NCBI GenBank assembly: GCA_963823525.1
Contig: CAWGLW010000006.1
Location: forward strand, 1,488,001 to 1,552,000
Length of the DNA stretch: 64,000 nucleotides
Reading direction: 5' to 3'
Source: CAWGLW01 sp963823525
Lineage (GTDB): Bacteria > Pseudomonadota > Gammaproteobacteria > Steroidobacterales > Steroidobacteraceae
Part shown: piece by piece, positions 1 through 8,121 of the stretch
Numbering within the stretch: position 1 is the first letter of the stretch
How the letters are laid out: each line of letters starts with the position of its first letter
The notes under the pieces: generated by a model
The model's input: only the letters and a program-made list of their open reading frames with translations
Told to the model about the DNA's origin: nothing
Databases searched by the model: none
Made by a program: the position numbers and the translations under genes

Positions 1-1
1 C

Positions 2-499
2 AGGGAAAGAAGAGGGCTACTTGCGTTTGATGACGGCAGTGCAACCATTGCCACGCTTGGCTTCCACTGGGCCCGCATGATCGAGATGCTGCACGCGGCG
101 GAAGCAATCAAGGACCTGCTGCACGATGATGACGTCGTCGGCAACGATCTGGTTGTCGTGGGGGAACGGCAGTCACGCGGTGTCGGTGTCATCGAGGCGC
201 CGCGCGGGACGTTGATCCATCATTACCGCGTCGATGAGAGTGACCAGGTGGTGCGCGCGACGTTGATTGTCTCGACGACCCACAACAACCAGGCGATGAA
301 TATGGCGATTCGGGAGGTTGCCCGACGTTATCTCAATGGCCGCGAACTGACCGAGGGCCTGCTGAATCATCTCGAGGTTGCAGTGCGTGCCTTCGACCCC
401 TGCCTGTCCTGCGCAACGCACGCACTGGGGCGAATGCCCCTGTCGGTGACACTGGTTGATGCAGCGGGCGACACGGTCGGTCAGCTGGTGCGGGATTGA
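2..499 (+). CDS. hoxH: [NiFe] hydrogenase large subunit, C-terminal part (group 3, HoxH-like)
   Basis: This is the C-terminal 165 residues of a gene that starts before the window. The frame is open from base 2. Near the end it carries the motif DPCLSCATH, the second pair of cysteines that hold the Ni-Fe centre in hydrogenase large subunits. About 25 residues follow the motif histidine. In this family that tail is removed by a specific endopeptidase once the metal centre is inserted, and the next gene encodes such a protease. The ALGxMPLxVxL sequence after the motif fits cytoplasmic group 3 bidirectional enzymes (NAD(P)-linked, HoxH or HyhL type). I cannot separate groups 3b and 3d from this fragment. 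The stop overlaps the start of the protease gene (TTGA), so the two genes are translationally coupled. Confidence 0.9.
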   Translation, partial: RERRGLLAFDDGSATIATLGFHWARMIEMLHAAEAIKDLLHDDDVVGNDLVVVGERQSRGVGVIEAPRGTLIHHYRVDESDQVVRATLIVSTTHNNQAMNMAIREVARRYLNGRELTEGLLNHLEVAVRAFDPCLSCATHALGRMPLSVTLVDAAGDTVGQLVRD

Positions 500-981
500 A
501 AAAACCGCGTGCGCCCGTGCTCGTGCTGGCGGTGGGCAATCCGAGTCGAGGTGACGATGCGCTCGGGCCGGCGCTGGCCGAACGTCTCGAGGCGGCTGTG
601 CTTCCGGGCGTGGAGGTACTGACGGACTTCCAGCTGCAGATCGAGCACGCGCTGGACCTGCGGGGTCGCGAGCTGGTGATCTTCGTCGATGCAGGCACCG
701 GGATGTCCTCGCCCTTCGAACTGCGTGTGCCGCGAGCCTCGGCCGACTTTCTGCACACGACGCATGCCTTGTCGCCAGAGGCGGTTCTTGAGACCTTCAT
801 ACGCGTGACCGGTGATGTTCCGCCGCCCTGCCTGGTCCTGTGTGTGCGCGGCGAGACGTTCGAACTCGGCGAGCCGCTGAGCGCGGCCGGCAGCAGGCAT
901 CTGGAACAGGCCTGGCAACGATTGAAGTACCTGTGTGAGCGTCGTTCATCGACGGCGAGCGGCGGAGGAAGATGCGGATGA
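496..981 (+). CDS. hoxW: Hydrogenase maturation endopeptidase (HoxW/HycI family, M52)
   Basis: The 161-residue product matches the family of proteases that trim the C-terminus of the hydrogenase large subunit after nickel insertion. The signature GNPSRGDDALGP is at residues 14-25. Asp20/Asp21, Asp65 (in FVDAGT) and His90 (in HTTHALSP) sit at the expected nickel-sensing positions. The gene starts at a TTG that overlaps the stop codon of the large subunit gene, and its own end overlaps the start of the next gene. All three are therefore probably one transcript. Length is normal for the family. The C-terminal 10 residues are low complexity and probably not functional. Confidence 0.88.
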   Translation: MKKPRAPVLVLAVGNPSRGDDALGPALAERLEAAVLPGVEVLTDFQLQIEHALDLRGRELVIFVDAGTGMSSPFELRVPRASADFLHTTHALSPEAVLETFIRVTGDVPPPCLVLCVRGETFELGEPLSAAGSRHLEQAWQRLKYLCERRSSTASGGGRCG

Positions 982-1649
982 CGGAGCGGAAATTCATTCC
1001 CCTCGATGGCTATGTCGAACGCACTGAGGATGAAATGCTGCGTCGGGCAACGGATTTCCATGCCCTGATGGCGCGCCGGCGAACGATTCGCGATTTCGAT
1101 TCGCGCCCCGTTGCGCGGAGCCTGATCGCAGAGTGCATTGCGACGGCTGGCACTGCGCCGAGCGGCGCCAATCTGCAGCCCTGGCATTTTGTCGCGGTGT
1201 CGGATCCCAAGATCAAGCGGCGAATCCGCAGCGCGGCCGAAGATGAGGAACGGCTCTTCTACGAGAAGCGCGCGCCGGAGGAGTGGCTGGAAGCGCTGGC
1301 ACCGTTCGGCACCGACTGGCGCAAGCCGTTTCTTGAGACCGCACCCTGGTTGATTGCGATCTTCGTGAAGAAATGGGGGCGAGACAGCCAGGGACGCAAA
1401 GTGAAGCACTACTATCCGACCGAGTCGGCCGGAATCGCCACGGGCCTGTTGATTGCAGCGCTTCACCACGCGGGGCTCGCAACGCTGACCCACACGCCGA
1501 GTCCGATGGGCTTCCTGAACGAGATTCTCGGCCGGCCGGCTGACTCTGAGCGGCCTTTCCTGCTGCTGGTGACAGGCTACCCGGCGCACGGTGCTCAGGT
1601 GCCGGATATCAAACGGAAGTCTTTGCCGGTCATAGCCGATTTCGTGTGA
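972..1649 (+). CDS. Nitroreductase-fold flavoprotein, iodotyrosine deiodinase-like
   Basis: The 225-residue protein belongs to the FMN-binding nitroreductase superfamily. Its order of motifs is very close to the iodotyrosine dehalogenase branch. RRTIRDFDSRPV is followed by AGTAPSGANLQPWHFV, which contacts FMN. Next come a lid region containing YEKR and W, the AP(W)LI strand, SAGIATGLLIAALHHAGL, and finally LGRPxxxRPFLLLVTGYPA with VPDIKRK near the end. Members of that branch reductively remove halogen from halotyrosines; the substrate of bacterial homologues is often unknown. It overlaps the protease gene by 10 bases, so it is co-transcribed with the hydrogenase genes. The hydrogenase could supply reduced nicotinamide, but a direct link is inference. 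Confidence 0.8.
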   Translation: MRMTERKFIPLDGYVERTEDEMLRRATDFHALMARRRTIRDFDSRPVARSLIAECIATAGTAPSGANLQPWHFVAVSDPKIKRRIRSAAEDEERLFYEKRAPEEWLEALAPFGTDWRKPFLETAPWLIAIFVKKWGRDSQGRKVKHYYPTESAGIATGLLIAALHHAGLATLTHTPSPMGFLNEILGRPADSERPFLLLVTGYPAHGAQVPDIKRKSLPVIADFV

Positions 1650-1763
1650 CGGAATTATCTTTTAAAAACAAACGGTTGAGGCCTGACTGGAACGGCTGAG
1701 CAGGGTGGGTCCGCAGCGAGTAGACTAGTAAAAGTTTTTGCCCTGTTGCCGAGTGGTTACGGT

Positions 1764-2915
1764 ATGAAAAGTCAGCGTTTTGAGTGCGAAGAGCACGCCC
1801 CGATCAACTGGGTGACGACGATCCTGTTTTCGGTCACGGGCCTTGCGGCATTGATACTCGTGCCCTGGTACGGGTTCGCTCACGGCTACAGTCTGGCGGC
1901 CTGGATCAGTTTTGTGCTCGTGATGGGTGCGACCGGTGTTTCGATCACCGCGGGTTACCACCGACTCTGGGCTCACCGGACCTACCAGGCGCATTGGTCG
2001 GTGCGACTTTTCATGATGCTGTTCGGCACCATGCAGCTTGAAAACAGCATCCTGATCTGGTCCTCCCAGCATCGGGACCATCACCGTTTCGTCGATGACG
2101 TGGATCGTGATCCCTACAGTGCGAAGCGCGGATTCTGGTTTTCGCACATTGGCTGGATGCTGAGAAATTACCCAAGCGGCGAGCCGGATTTCAGCAACGT
2201 ACGCGACCTGCAGCGCGACAGGATGGTGATGTTCCAGCATCGATACTACGCACCACTGGTGCTGCTGATGAACATCGGCTTTCCGCTGCTGCTCGGCTGG
2301 CTGGTCGGCGACCTCTGGGGCGTTTTCCTGCTTGTCGGTCTCGCCCGTCTGGTGCTCAACCACCATTTCACGTTCTTTATCAATTCGCTGGCCCATATCT
2401 GGGGCTCCCAGCCGTACACGGACGAGAACACTGCGCGTGATAACCCGGTGCTGGCGGTGCTGACTTACGGCGAGGGATATCACAATTTCCATCACATTTT
2501 TCAGAACGACTACCGAAACGGTGTGAAGTGGTGGCAGTGGGATCCAACCAAGTGGCTGATCGCGGGGCTGTCGGCGGTCGGCCTGGCCAGCAACCTGAAG
2601 CGAGTGCCCGCGTTGTGGGTGCAGCGCGCCGAACTCGGCATGCAGTTCAAGCGAATGGAGCGCGTTCTCCAGAACCGCGCAGTCCCTGGCGAGCAGCTCG
2701 AACTGCTCAAGCGACGCGTGTCCGAGGAATACACGGCTTTCAGGAAAGCGCTCGATGAATGGACCCGGGTGCGCGACGAGTGGTACGCGGATCGCAAGGC
2801 TCACCTGCTGCAGCGCTGGGAGGAGGCCAGTTTCCGTTCCCGCCTTCGCGAGATCGAACTTCGGCTGCGCATGCAGCGCAGGCGCTTGAGAATAATGACG
2901 CGCGCTCACGCCTGA
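1764..2915 (+). CDS. Acyl-CoA (delta-9) fatty acid desaturase
   Basis: This integral membrane di-iron desaturase introduces a cis double bond into saturated acyl chains. The three histidine boxes are visible: HRLWAH at residues 66-71, HRDHH at 103-107 and HNFHH at 240-244. They are separated by hydrophobic segments in the usual 2+2 membrane arrangement. The open frame extends to a TTG at 1746, but the ATG at 1764 (MKSQRFECEE) gives the more natural N-terminus. The last 80 residues form a charged, arginine- and glutamate-rich helical tail. The gene stands alone between the hydrogenase genes and a convergent TonB receptor gene. Confidence 0.9.
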   Translation: MKSQRFECEEHAPINWVTTILFSVTGLAALILVPWYGFAHGYSLAAWISFVLVMGATGVSITAGYHRLWAHRTYQAHWSVRLFMMLFGTMQLENSILIWSSQHRDHHRFVDDVDRDPYSAKRGFWFSHIGWMLRNYPSGEPDFSNVRDLQRDRMVMFQHRYYAPLVLLMNIGFPLLLGWLVGDLWGVFLLVGLARLVLNHHFTFFINSLAHIWGSQPYTDENTARDNPVLAVLTYGEGYHNFHHIFQNDYRNGVKWWQWDPTKWLIAGLSAVGLASNLKRVPALWVQRAELGMQFKRMERVLQNRAVPGEQLELLKRRVSEEYTAFRKALDEWTRVRDEWYADRKAHLLQRWEEASFRSRLREIELRLRMQRRRLRIMTRAHA

Positions 2916-2977
2916 GCGCCGGTAGCCTCTGGCAGGCGTCAGCCAGCAGGCCAGGCGGTATAGCCAGGCTGCGCAGG

Positions 2978-2999
2978 GCGGCATCAGGCCGCGGCTTTT
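2978..2999 (+). terminator. Possible weak intrinsic terminator after the desaturase gene
   Basis: GCGGC-atcag-GCCGC forms a 5-bp stem with a 5-nt loop at 2978-2992. It is followed by GGC and four T residues. It lies between the two convergent genes. The stem is short, so this is tentative. Confidence 0.35.
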
Positions 3000-3019
3000 C
3001 CTTGGAAGGGTGTGGGGAC

Positions 3020-5239
3020 TCAGAACCTGCCGGTCAACCCCATGAAGAAGGCACGAGGCCGGCCGGGGCGTGCACCTGCGGGTCTGCGCGAGGCCATGTA
3101 AGTCTCATCCAGCAGGTTCTCGACCCGTGCGTTGACGCTGATGGCCGGCGTGAGGTCGAAGCCTGCGGCCAGGTCGAATACCCAGTGCGAATCAATGGCC
3201 TCGGAAGCCTCTATCGGGCCCTGGCCGGCCACGTTGCGCATCTCATCAACCCAGGCGGCGCTCACAGTGGTTCCCCAGCGATCAGCCCTTAAGCCCGCAC
3301 TCGCCAGCAGCTGGTTGCCAGGAATGTACGGCAGCTCGTCGCCATCTTCGACCTGGCCCCACTCTTCGAAGTCACTCGAAAAGCTGTTTCGAAACTCCGC
3401 GTCGGTGTACGTATAGACGAGTTGCAACGGGATACCGAATCCGGCCAGGCCATAATCCCAGGTGAGAACGACCTCGAGGCCCTGCATGTCGACGTGGCCG
3501 CCGTCGTACTGATCGCCGATCTCGCAGCTGCCACCGGTCGAGGCCGTGCAGGTGCCGACGAGGTTTGAATAGTCGTTGAAGAAGGCGATGGCTTCGGCGG
3601 CGAACGAGGGCGCCGCATAGCGTGCGCCGAATTCGTAGTTGACGCTTTCTTCGGGATCGCTGCTGCTGCCGGGGGCCGGGGGGTTGAAGCCCTTGTTGAT
3701 ACCGCCCAGCAGCGACCAGGCCGTGTCGATTCGATAGACAGCGCTGATGCCCGGAATGAACTGGTCGATCTGGTTGCGCTGGACGCGCGTCGCGCCTTGC
3801 GAACGGTCGGGGTCATCGCGGGCAAAGTTGCGACTTTCGAGATCGATTGATTCGTAGCGAACCCCCGGCGTTACGCTCCATGCGCCGAAGCTCAGTTCAT
3901 CCTGGACGTACATCGAGAACGCGGCCGCGCTGTTGATCTGATTCGACTGGCTGCCGGGTGCGCCGTCGAAGGTCATGACGAGTTTGCCGGACTGCATGCG
4001 ATAGGCATCTTCATCCTGCAGGCGGTCCTCTTCGTCCTCATGCCAGCGCAAACCGACCTCAACGCTGTGTTGCAAGGCCGATTCACTGACGGGTCGCCAG
4101 GAGATCACGCTCTGAATGCCCTGGGCGAAGTACTCGCGGTTGTTATTTCGCAGGACGATGGCGTCGTCCGGACTGTCGGCGCCCGTCATCCAGTCGTACT
4201 GGTCTGAATAGCTGCCCGGGTCATCGAGCACGGTACTGAGGCTCTTGCCCCCGATGGACTGCGCCTTGTACCAGTTGCGGGCGAAGTCGGTACGGTACAG
4301 CGCAGTTGCCACGTCCACGGCCGGGCTCAGTTCGATGAAATGCCGCAGTTCGTACTGTTCGTGATCCGAAACGAGGTTATCGTTCTGGCTGGCGGCGTAA
4401 CGACGGTAGGGCGTCTTTTTAAAATCTTCATCGGTCAGACCCAGGTAGGTCTCGTTCGCGTCCTGGTCGGTTGCGCCCAGCTTCAACTCGACTTCCTGGT
4501 AATAGCGCTGGTCTCTGTCCGTTGAATAGCGCAGCTTTGCCACGTAGTCATCGAGCGAGTAGCCGGTATCACCGCCACCGTCGAGCTGCTTGAAGCCATC
4601 GGTCTGCTGGTGAACGCCTTCTAGCAGGAATCCCCAGTGCTCACCCGTGCCGCCGATATTCGCACGGGCCAGAAGCGAGTCATAGTCGCCGAACAGGACA
4701 TCGGCCATACCGGCGACCGGTGCATCGGGAATCGGAGTCGAAATCAGGCTGAGGACTCCGCCCGTCGTGCGCGGCCCGAAACGCACCGCCGCCGCGCCCT
4801 TGATGATCTCCACGGCGTGCATGCGCTGCATGGTGGGAAAATAATACGCCGACGGTGCAGCGTAAGGTGCCGGTGCGATCAGGATCCCGTCTTCGAGCAG
4901 CGTGATGCGTGCGCTTCGGTCGGTTCCCGACCCGCGAATACCGATGTTCGGGCGCAGCCCGAAGCCCTCTTCCTCAACGATGTAGATGCCCGGCACTTGC
5001 TTGAGGACCCGAAGCACGTCGGTATGTCTGAAGGCCTCGAGGTCCGATGCAGAGATGAAGCTGGCCGAACCGCCGATTTCAGAAGCGCGCTCGCGGCTCC
5101 CAACCACGACGATGCGCTCGATATATCCGGGCAGTTCCGCCGCCTCCGCATCGCCGAACTCCTCGGCTGCAGCGCCGGCGGCTCCGGCGAGCAGTGCGCA
5201 GCCCAGTGCGCCATTCAGGGCAGTCCTCAACCGTCGCAT
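3020..5239 (-). CDS. TonB-dependent outer membrane receptor (FecA-like)
   Basis: The 739-residue protein has a signal peptide (cleavage near AGAAAEE). The plug domain includes ERIVVVGSRERASEIGGSAS, VLRVLKQVPGIYIVEEEGFGLRPNIGIRGSGTDRS and the IIKGAAAVRFGP region, followed by a beta-barrel ending in FFMGLTGRF with the typical terminal phenylalanine. The GxRPNIGIRG and APYxAPxAYYFPT patterns are common in ferric-citrate/siderophore-type receptors. It would import an iron chelate or another scarce nutrient using TonB energy. No transport partner genes are adjacent. A Fur-like inverted repeat lies 60-78 bases upstream of the start codon, which supports iron control. Substrate is unknown. Confidence 0.88.
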   Translation of the reverse strand: MRRLRTALNGALGCALLAGAAGAAAEEFGDAEAAELPGYIERIVVVGSRERASEIGGSASFISASDLEAFRHTDVLRVLKQVPGIYIVEEEGFGLRPNIGIRGSGTDRSARITLLEDGILIAPAPYAAPSAYYFPTMQRMHAVEIIKGAAAVRFGPRTTGGVLSLISTPIPDAPVAGMADVLFGDYDSLLARANIGGTGEHWGFLLEGVHQQTDGFKQLDGGGDTGYSLDDYVAKLRYSTDRDQRYYQEVELKLGATDQDANETYLGLTDEDFKKTPYRRYAASQNDNLVSDHEQYELRHFIELSPAVDVATALYRTDFARNWYKAQSIGGKSLSTVLDDPGSYSDQYDWMTGADSPDDAIVLRNNNREYFAQGIQSVISWRPVSESALQHSVEVGLRWHEDEEDRLQDEDAYRMQSGKLVMTFDGAPGSQSNQINSAAAFSMYVQDELSFGAWSVTPGVRYESIDLESRNFARDDPDRSQGATRVQRNQIDQFIPGISAVYRIDTAWSLLGGINKGFNPPAPGSSSDPEESVNYEFGARYAAPSFAAEAIAFFNDYSNLVGTCTASTGGSCEIGDQYDGGHVDMQGLEVVLTWDYGLAGFGIPLQLVYTYTDAEFRNSFSSDFEEWGQVEDGDELPYIPGNQLLASAGLRADRWGTTVSAAWVDEMRNVAGQGPIEASEAIDSHWVFDLAAGFDLTPAISVNARVENLLDETYMASRRPAGARPGRPRAFFMGLTGRF

Positions 5240-5265
5240 TATCTTTCGACCCCCTCAGTCAAGGG

Positions 5266-5282
5266 CGGGTGGGTGTCACCCG
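5266..5282. repeat. Small hairpin in the leader of the TonB receptor gene
   Basis: CGGGTG-ggtgt-CACCCG is a perfect 6-bp inverted repeat with a 5-nt loop, about 27 bases upstream of the receptor start codon. It could form in the mRNA leader. No function is evident. Confidence 0.4.
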
Positions 5283-5298
5283 TTCAAAGGAAGGTATC

Positions 5299-5317
5299 GT
5301 AAATACGAATCATTCGC
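5299..5317 (-). promoter_or_regulatory. Fur-box-like operator upstream of the TonB receptor
   Basis: The 19 bases here match the classical Fur consensus (GATAATGATAATCATTATC) at 12 of 19 positions. Their core CGAATcATTCG is a near-perfect palindrome. An 8-base direct repeat ATCGTAAA (5296-5303 and 5319-5326) flanks it 23 bases apart. Position upstream of a TonB receptor gene is typical for iron-dependent repression. This is a motif match only. Confidence 0.5.
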
Positions 5318-5410
5318 AATCGTAAACAGGCATCTGACCTGAGTGGCCGATCGGCGGCTTTTTTCAGGCCTGATTGGCCCGGCCCTCGGTCGCGGCACTT
5401 TCCAGACTGC

Positions 5411-5463
5411 CTGATTCAATAGGTCGACGAATGCTTTGCCGGTTTCTCGGCCGATTGAATCAG
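5411..5463 (+). other. Long-range inverted repeat, possible structured leader RNA
   Basis: CTGATTCAAT (5411-5420) and ATTGAATCAG (5454-5463) are perfect 10-bp complements. They enclose a 33-nt insert that contains a second small hairpin, GCCG-gtttct-CGGC (5438-5451). The 505-bp gap 5240-5744 has no convincing gene. This element is its most structured part on the side of the porin-glutaminase operon. It matches no riboswitch class I recognise. Confidence 0.4.
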
Positions 5464-5699
5464 TTGTGTGAGCGCCTGGCGTTGCAGCCGACTTCCCGAA
5501 TGCATCCGCGCGGGCAACGGGACTTCGCCCGGTCTCGAGAGGACAAGGGTTTTCCTAACTCAGTCGCAGGGTACGAATTGCTCCGCCCTTGCGGAAATTA
5601 CCGAGCAAGGTCGTCCGAATATGTGTCATTCCTGTCGTGTAAAGTGGCAGTTCGCGGCCCACGGAATGTTCTACTTCGCTCCAGTGCGGGTAGCTTTGC

Positions 5700-5715
5700 T
5701 CGGGACATGTCCCGA
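5700..5715. promoter_or_regulatory. 16-bp perfect palindrome, operator-like
   Basis: TCGGGACATGTCCCGA is a perfect palindrome with no spacer. It lies 29 bases upstream of the first ATG of the porin-glutaminase operon and 17 bases before its Shine-Dalgarno AGGAG (5733-5737). A dimeric repressor site or an mRNA hairpin would both fit. No regulator gene is adjacent. Confidence 0.5.
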
Positions 5716-5744
5716 TTTCCAAACAGAGATTCAGGAGACTCGGT

Positions 5745-6974
5745 ATGGCGTCGTTCAATAACTTGAGGAAACAAAAGATCGCGCAGGCAGTCGCTATTGC
5801 GCTGCTTGGTGCTGGTGCGACGGCGCAGGCGGCGGATACGGATCGGAGTTTCGAGATTTACGGTTTTGCACAGGCTGACTACATTCAGGACTTCGGTGGG
5901 CGAGTCAACCCGGACTGGGAATCGACGCTGCGGCCCTCGCGGGTTGGTATTGATGGGGAGTATGGCGAGGACGGTCAATCCGAACTCAGCGTCAAGCAGA
6001 GCCGCTTCGGTGTGAAGGGCACGATGCCGACCGGCTCCAACAGTGAGCCGCTCAAGTTCGTTTTCGAGTTTGACCTGTTCGGCGTCGGCGCCGACGAGGG
6101 CCAGACGACTTTCCGGCTGCGTCACGCTTACGGAGAATGGGGTTCGATCCTCGCCGGGCAGACCAACAGCCTGTTCATGGACGGCGACGTGTTTCCGAAC
6201 ACGATCGACTACTGGGGCCCGGCGGGCATGGTCTTCTACCGCAATGTGCAGATCCGCTGGACACCGTGGCGCACGGAGAACAGCCACTTTGCGATCGCCG
6301 TCGAGCGGCCCAGCAACGACATCGATCCGGGTAACGTGCGCCTGATCGGCGGCTATGAGGAAGTGGATATCCGGAACGACGAGGAATTGCCCGACTTCAC
6401 GGCGCAATACCGTCTGAACGGTGGCTGGGGCCATTTCCAGGTCAGCGGTATTCTGCGCAAAGTCGCCTACGAGGCGCGGGCAACTCCCGATGAGAAGTGG
6501 CAACAGGGCAGCGAGACCGGCTGGGGCATCAATGTCGGCTCGACCATCAATACGATCGGCAAGGACAAGGTGCTCCTGCAGGTGGTGTATGGTGAGGGCA
6601 TCGCGAGCTACATGAACGACGGCGGCATGGACCTCGCCCCGAGTGCCAGCTTCGACGCTGAGACCGTATCGGGCCTGAAGACGGAAGCCGTGCCGCTGCT
6701 CGGCGTGGTGGCTTACTACGATCATTACTGGAGCGATCAGTGGTCCAGTTCGATCGGCTACAGCTTCACCGAAGTGGACAACACCAACTTCCAGGACCCC
6801 GGTGCGTTCAACAAGGGTGAGTACGCTTCAGCGAACCTGCTGTACTACCCGGTGGATAACGTGATGCTGGGCGGCGAATTACTCTGGGGTCAGCGCACCA
6901 ACAACGACAACAGCTCCGGCGATGTCGTACGTTTCCAGTTCACTGCCAAGTACAACTTTGGCACCTCTTTGTGA
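5745..6974 (+). CDS. DcaP-like outer membrane porin
   Basis: The 409-residue protein has a clear signal peptide (KQKIAQAVAIALLGAGATAQA-A). It continues as a beta-barrel with alternating aromatic strands and ends in an aromatic strand (FQFTAKYNFGTSL). The early pattern YGFAQADYIQDF, then KQSRFGVKG, FEFDLFG, TFRLRHAYGEWG and LAGQTNSLFMD is typical of the DcaP-type trimeric porin family. Those porins take up dicarboxylates and related small organic anions. AGGAG at 5733 fixes the start. It is the first gene of a run of four secreted proteins, so it probably lets the substrate of the downstream glutaminase or amidohydrolase into the periplasm. The exact solute is unknown. Confidence 0.8.
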   Translation: MASFNNLRKQKIAQAVAIALLGAGATAQAADTDRSFEIYGFAQADYIQDFGGRVNPDWESTLRPSRVGIDGEYGEDGQSELSVKQSRFGVKGTMPTGSNSEPLKFVFEFDLFGVGADEGQTTFRLRHAYGEWGSILAGQTNSLFMDGDVFPNTIDYWGPAGMVFYRNVQIRWTPWRTENSHFAIAVERPSNDIDPGNVRLIGGYEEVDIRNDEELPDFTAQYRLNGGWGHFQVSGILRKVAYEARATPDEKWQQGSETGWGINVGSTINTIGKDKVLLQVVYGEGIASYMNDGGMDLAPSASFDAETVSGLKTEAVPLLGVVAYYDHYWSDQWSSSIGYSFTEVDNTNFQDPGAFNKGEYASANLLYYPVDNVMLGGELLWGQRTNNDNSSGDVVRFQFTAKYNFGTSL

Positions 6975-7000
6975 TGCCGTTGGAATCGAGGGATACGAGA

Positions 7001-8047
7001 ATGAAGACCAGTAACAAACTTTCACTGTTTACGGCACTGGCTGCACTGATGAGCCTGGTGATTGCGGCGCCCGCCTGGGCAAAGGAATCACCCGATCCGC
7101 TCTCGTCAGCCAATATTCAGGTCGCGCTCGATGCGGCCTACGCCCAGTTCAAGAACCTCAAGGAAGGCGCCAACGCCGACTATATCCCGGCATTGGCCAA
7201 GGTGGACTCGAACATCTATGGCATTGCGCTGGTGACCACTGACGGCCGCGTCTATACCAAGGGCGATATCAGCTCCGAGGTGTCGATCCAGTCGATCTCC
7301 AAGGTGTTCACGATGGCAAAAGTCATCGAAGAAAGGGGAACCGGCGCGATCGCCGATAACATGGGCGTCGATGCGACTGGACAGCCATTCAACTCAATCG
7401 TCGCAATCGAGCAATACAAAGGGTCGGAAATGAACGCGATGGTCAACCCCGGTGCCATCACGGCGACCAGCATGGTCTCGGGTAGCTCGCGCGATGAAAT
7501 CTGGAACAAGATCCTCGGTTACTACAGTGATTTCGCCGGCCGTCCGCTCAGTGTGAATCAGGAAGTGTTCAAGTCCGAGGCCGATACGAACCAGCGCAAC
7601 CAGGCGCTGGCCGCGTTGATGGGCGCATACGGCCACATCAAGGGCGACACGGCCCAGGCGACGGATATCTACACCGAGCAGTGCTCGGTGAACGTCAACG
7701 CGAAGGATCTCGCGACGATGGCGGCGACCCTTGCGAACGGCGGCGTCAACCCCGTGACGGGCAAGGTCCTGATGAAGAGTGAAAACGTGCCAGAAGTGCT
7801 GGCGGTCATGGCGACAGCCGGCCTGTATGACGACTCCGGCAAGTGGCTCTACAAGACGGGCCTGCCGGCCAAAAGCGGTGTGGGCGGCGGCATCATCGCC
7901 GTCTCGCCCGGAAAGTTTGGCATCGCCGTGATTTCACCTCCCCTCGATGCGGCGGGCAACAGCATCAAGGCACAGAAGACCATCGAGGCCGTCTCCAACG
8001 CGCTCGGCGGTAACCCGTATGTCGTGACGCCAGTCGTCAAGAAGTAA
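7001..8047 (+). CDS. glsA: Periplasmic (secreted) glutaminase, GlsA family
   Basis: The 348-residue protein has the serine-dependent, beta-lactamase-fold glutaminase domain that hydrolyses glutamine to glutamate and ammonia. The SxxK motif is SISK at residues 98-101. Other family blocks are FNSIVAIEQ, NPMVNPGAI-like NAMVNPGAI, EQCSV and the SGVGGGIIAV loop near the end. Unlike the usual cytoplasmic GlsA, it begins with a convincing signal peptide (MKTSNKLSLFTAL...APAWA). The open frame extends to a GTG at 6971, but ATG 7001 is preceded by GAGGGA at 6988 and starts the signal peptide. It follows the porin stop by 26 bases, so they form one operon. Confidence 0.9.
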   Translation: MKTSNKLSLFTALAALMSLVIAAPAWAKESPDPLSSANIQVALDAAYAQFKNLKEGANADYIPALAKVDSNIYGIALVTTDGRVYTKGDISSEVSIQSISKVFTMAKVIEERGTGAIADNMGVDATGQPFNSIVAIEQYKGSEMNAMVNPGAITATSMVSGSSRDEIWNKILGYYSDFAGRPLSVNQEVFKSEADTNQRNQALAALMGAYGHIKGDTAQATDIYTEQCSVNVNAKDLATMAATLANGGVNPVTGKVLMKSENVPEVLAVMATAGLYDDSGKWLYKTGLPAKSGVGGGIIAVSPGKFGIAVISPPLDAAGNSIKAQKTIEAVSNALGGNPYVVTPVVKK

Positions 8048-8068
8048 CGGCATCCCCCTGCCGATACG

Positions 8069-8092
8069 GGCTGGGGCGATGGTGCCCCGGCC
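8069..8092 (+). other. Intercistronic stem-loop in the porin-glutaminase operon
   Basis: GGCTGGGGC-gatggt-GCCCCGGCC forms a 9-bp stem (one G-U pair) with a 6-nt loop, followed by CTCTTT. It sits between the glutaminase stop and the next porin start. It could act as a partial terminator or as an mRNA stabiliser separating expression of the two gene pairs. Confidence 0.5.
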
Positions 8093-8121
8093 CTCTTTCG
8101 GCCGCCATTCGAGGATCATCC

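Noticed and set aside
333..1589. A 418-codon minus-strand frame across the hydrogenase genes
   Set aside because: It lies opposite three overlapping genes with clear family motifs and is rich in Arg, Ala and Ser as shadow frames are.
5240..5744. Cobalamin riboswitch for the TonB receptor
   Set aside because: The conserved B12-box GCCACTG and the surrounding pattern were not found on the minus strand.
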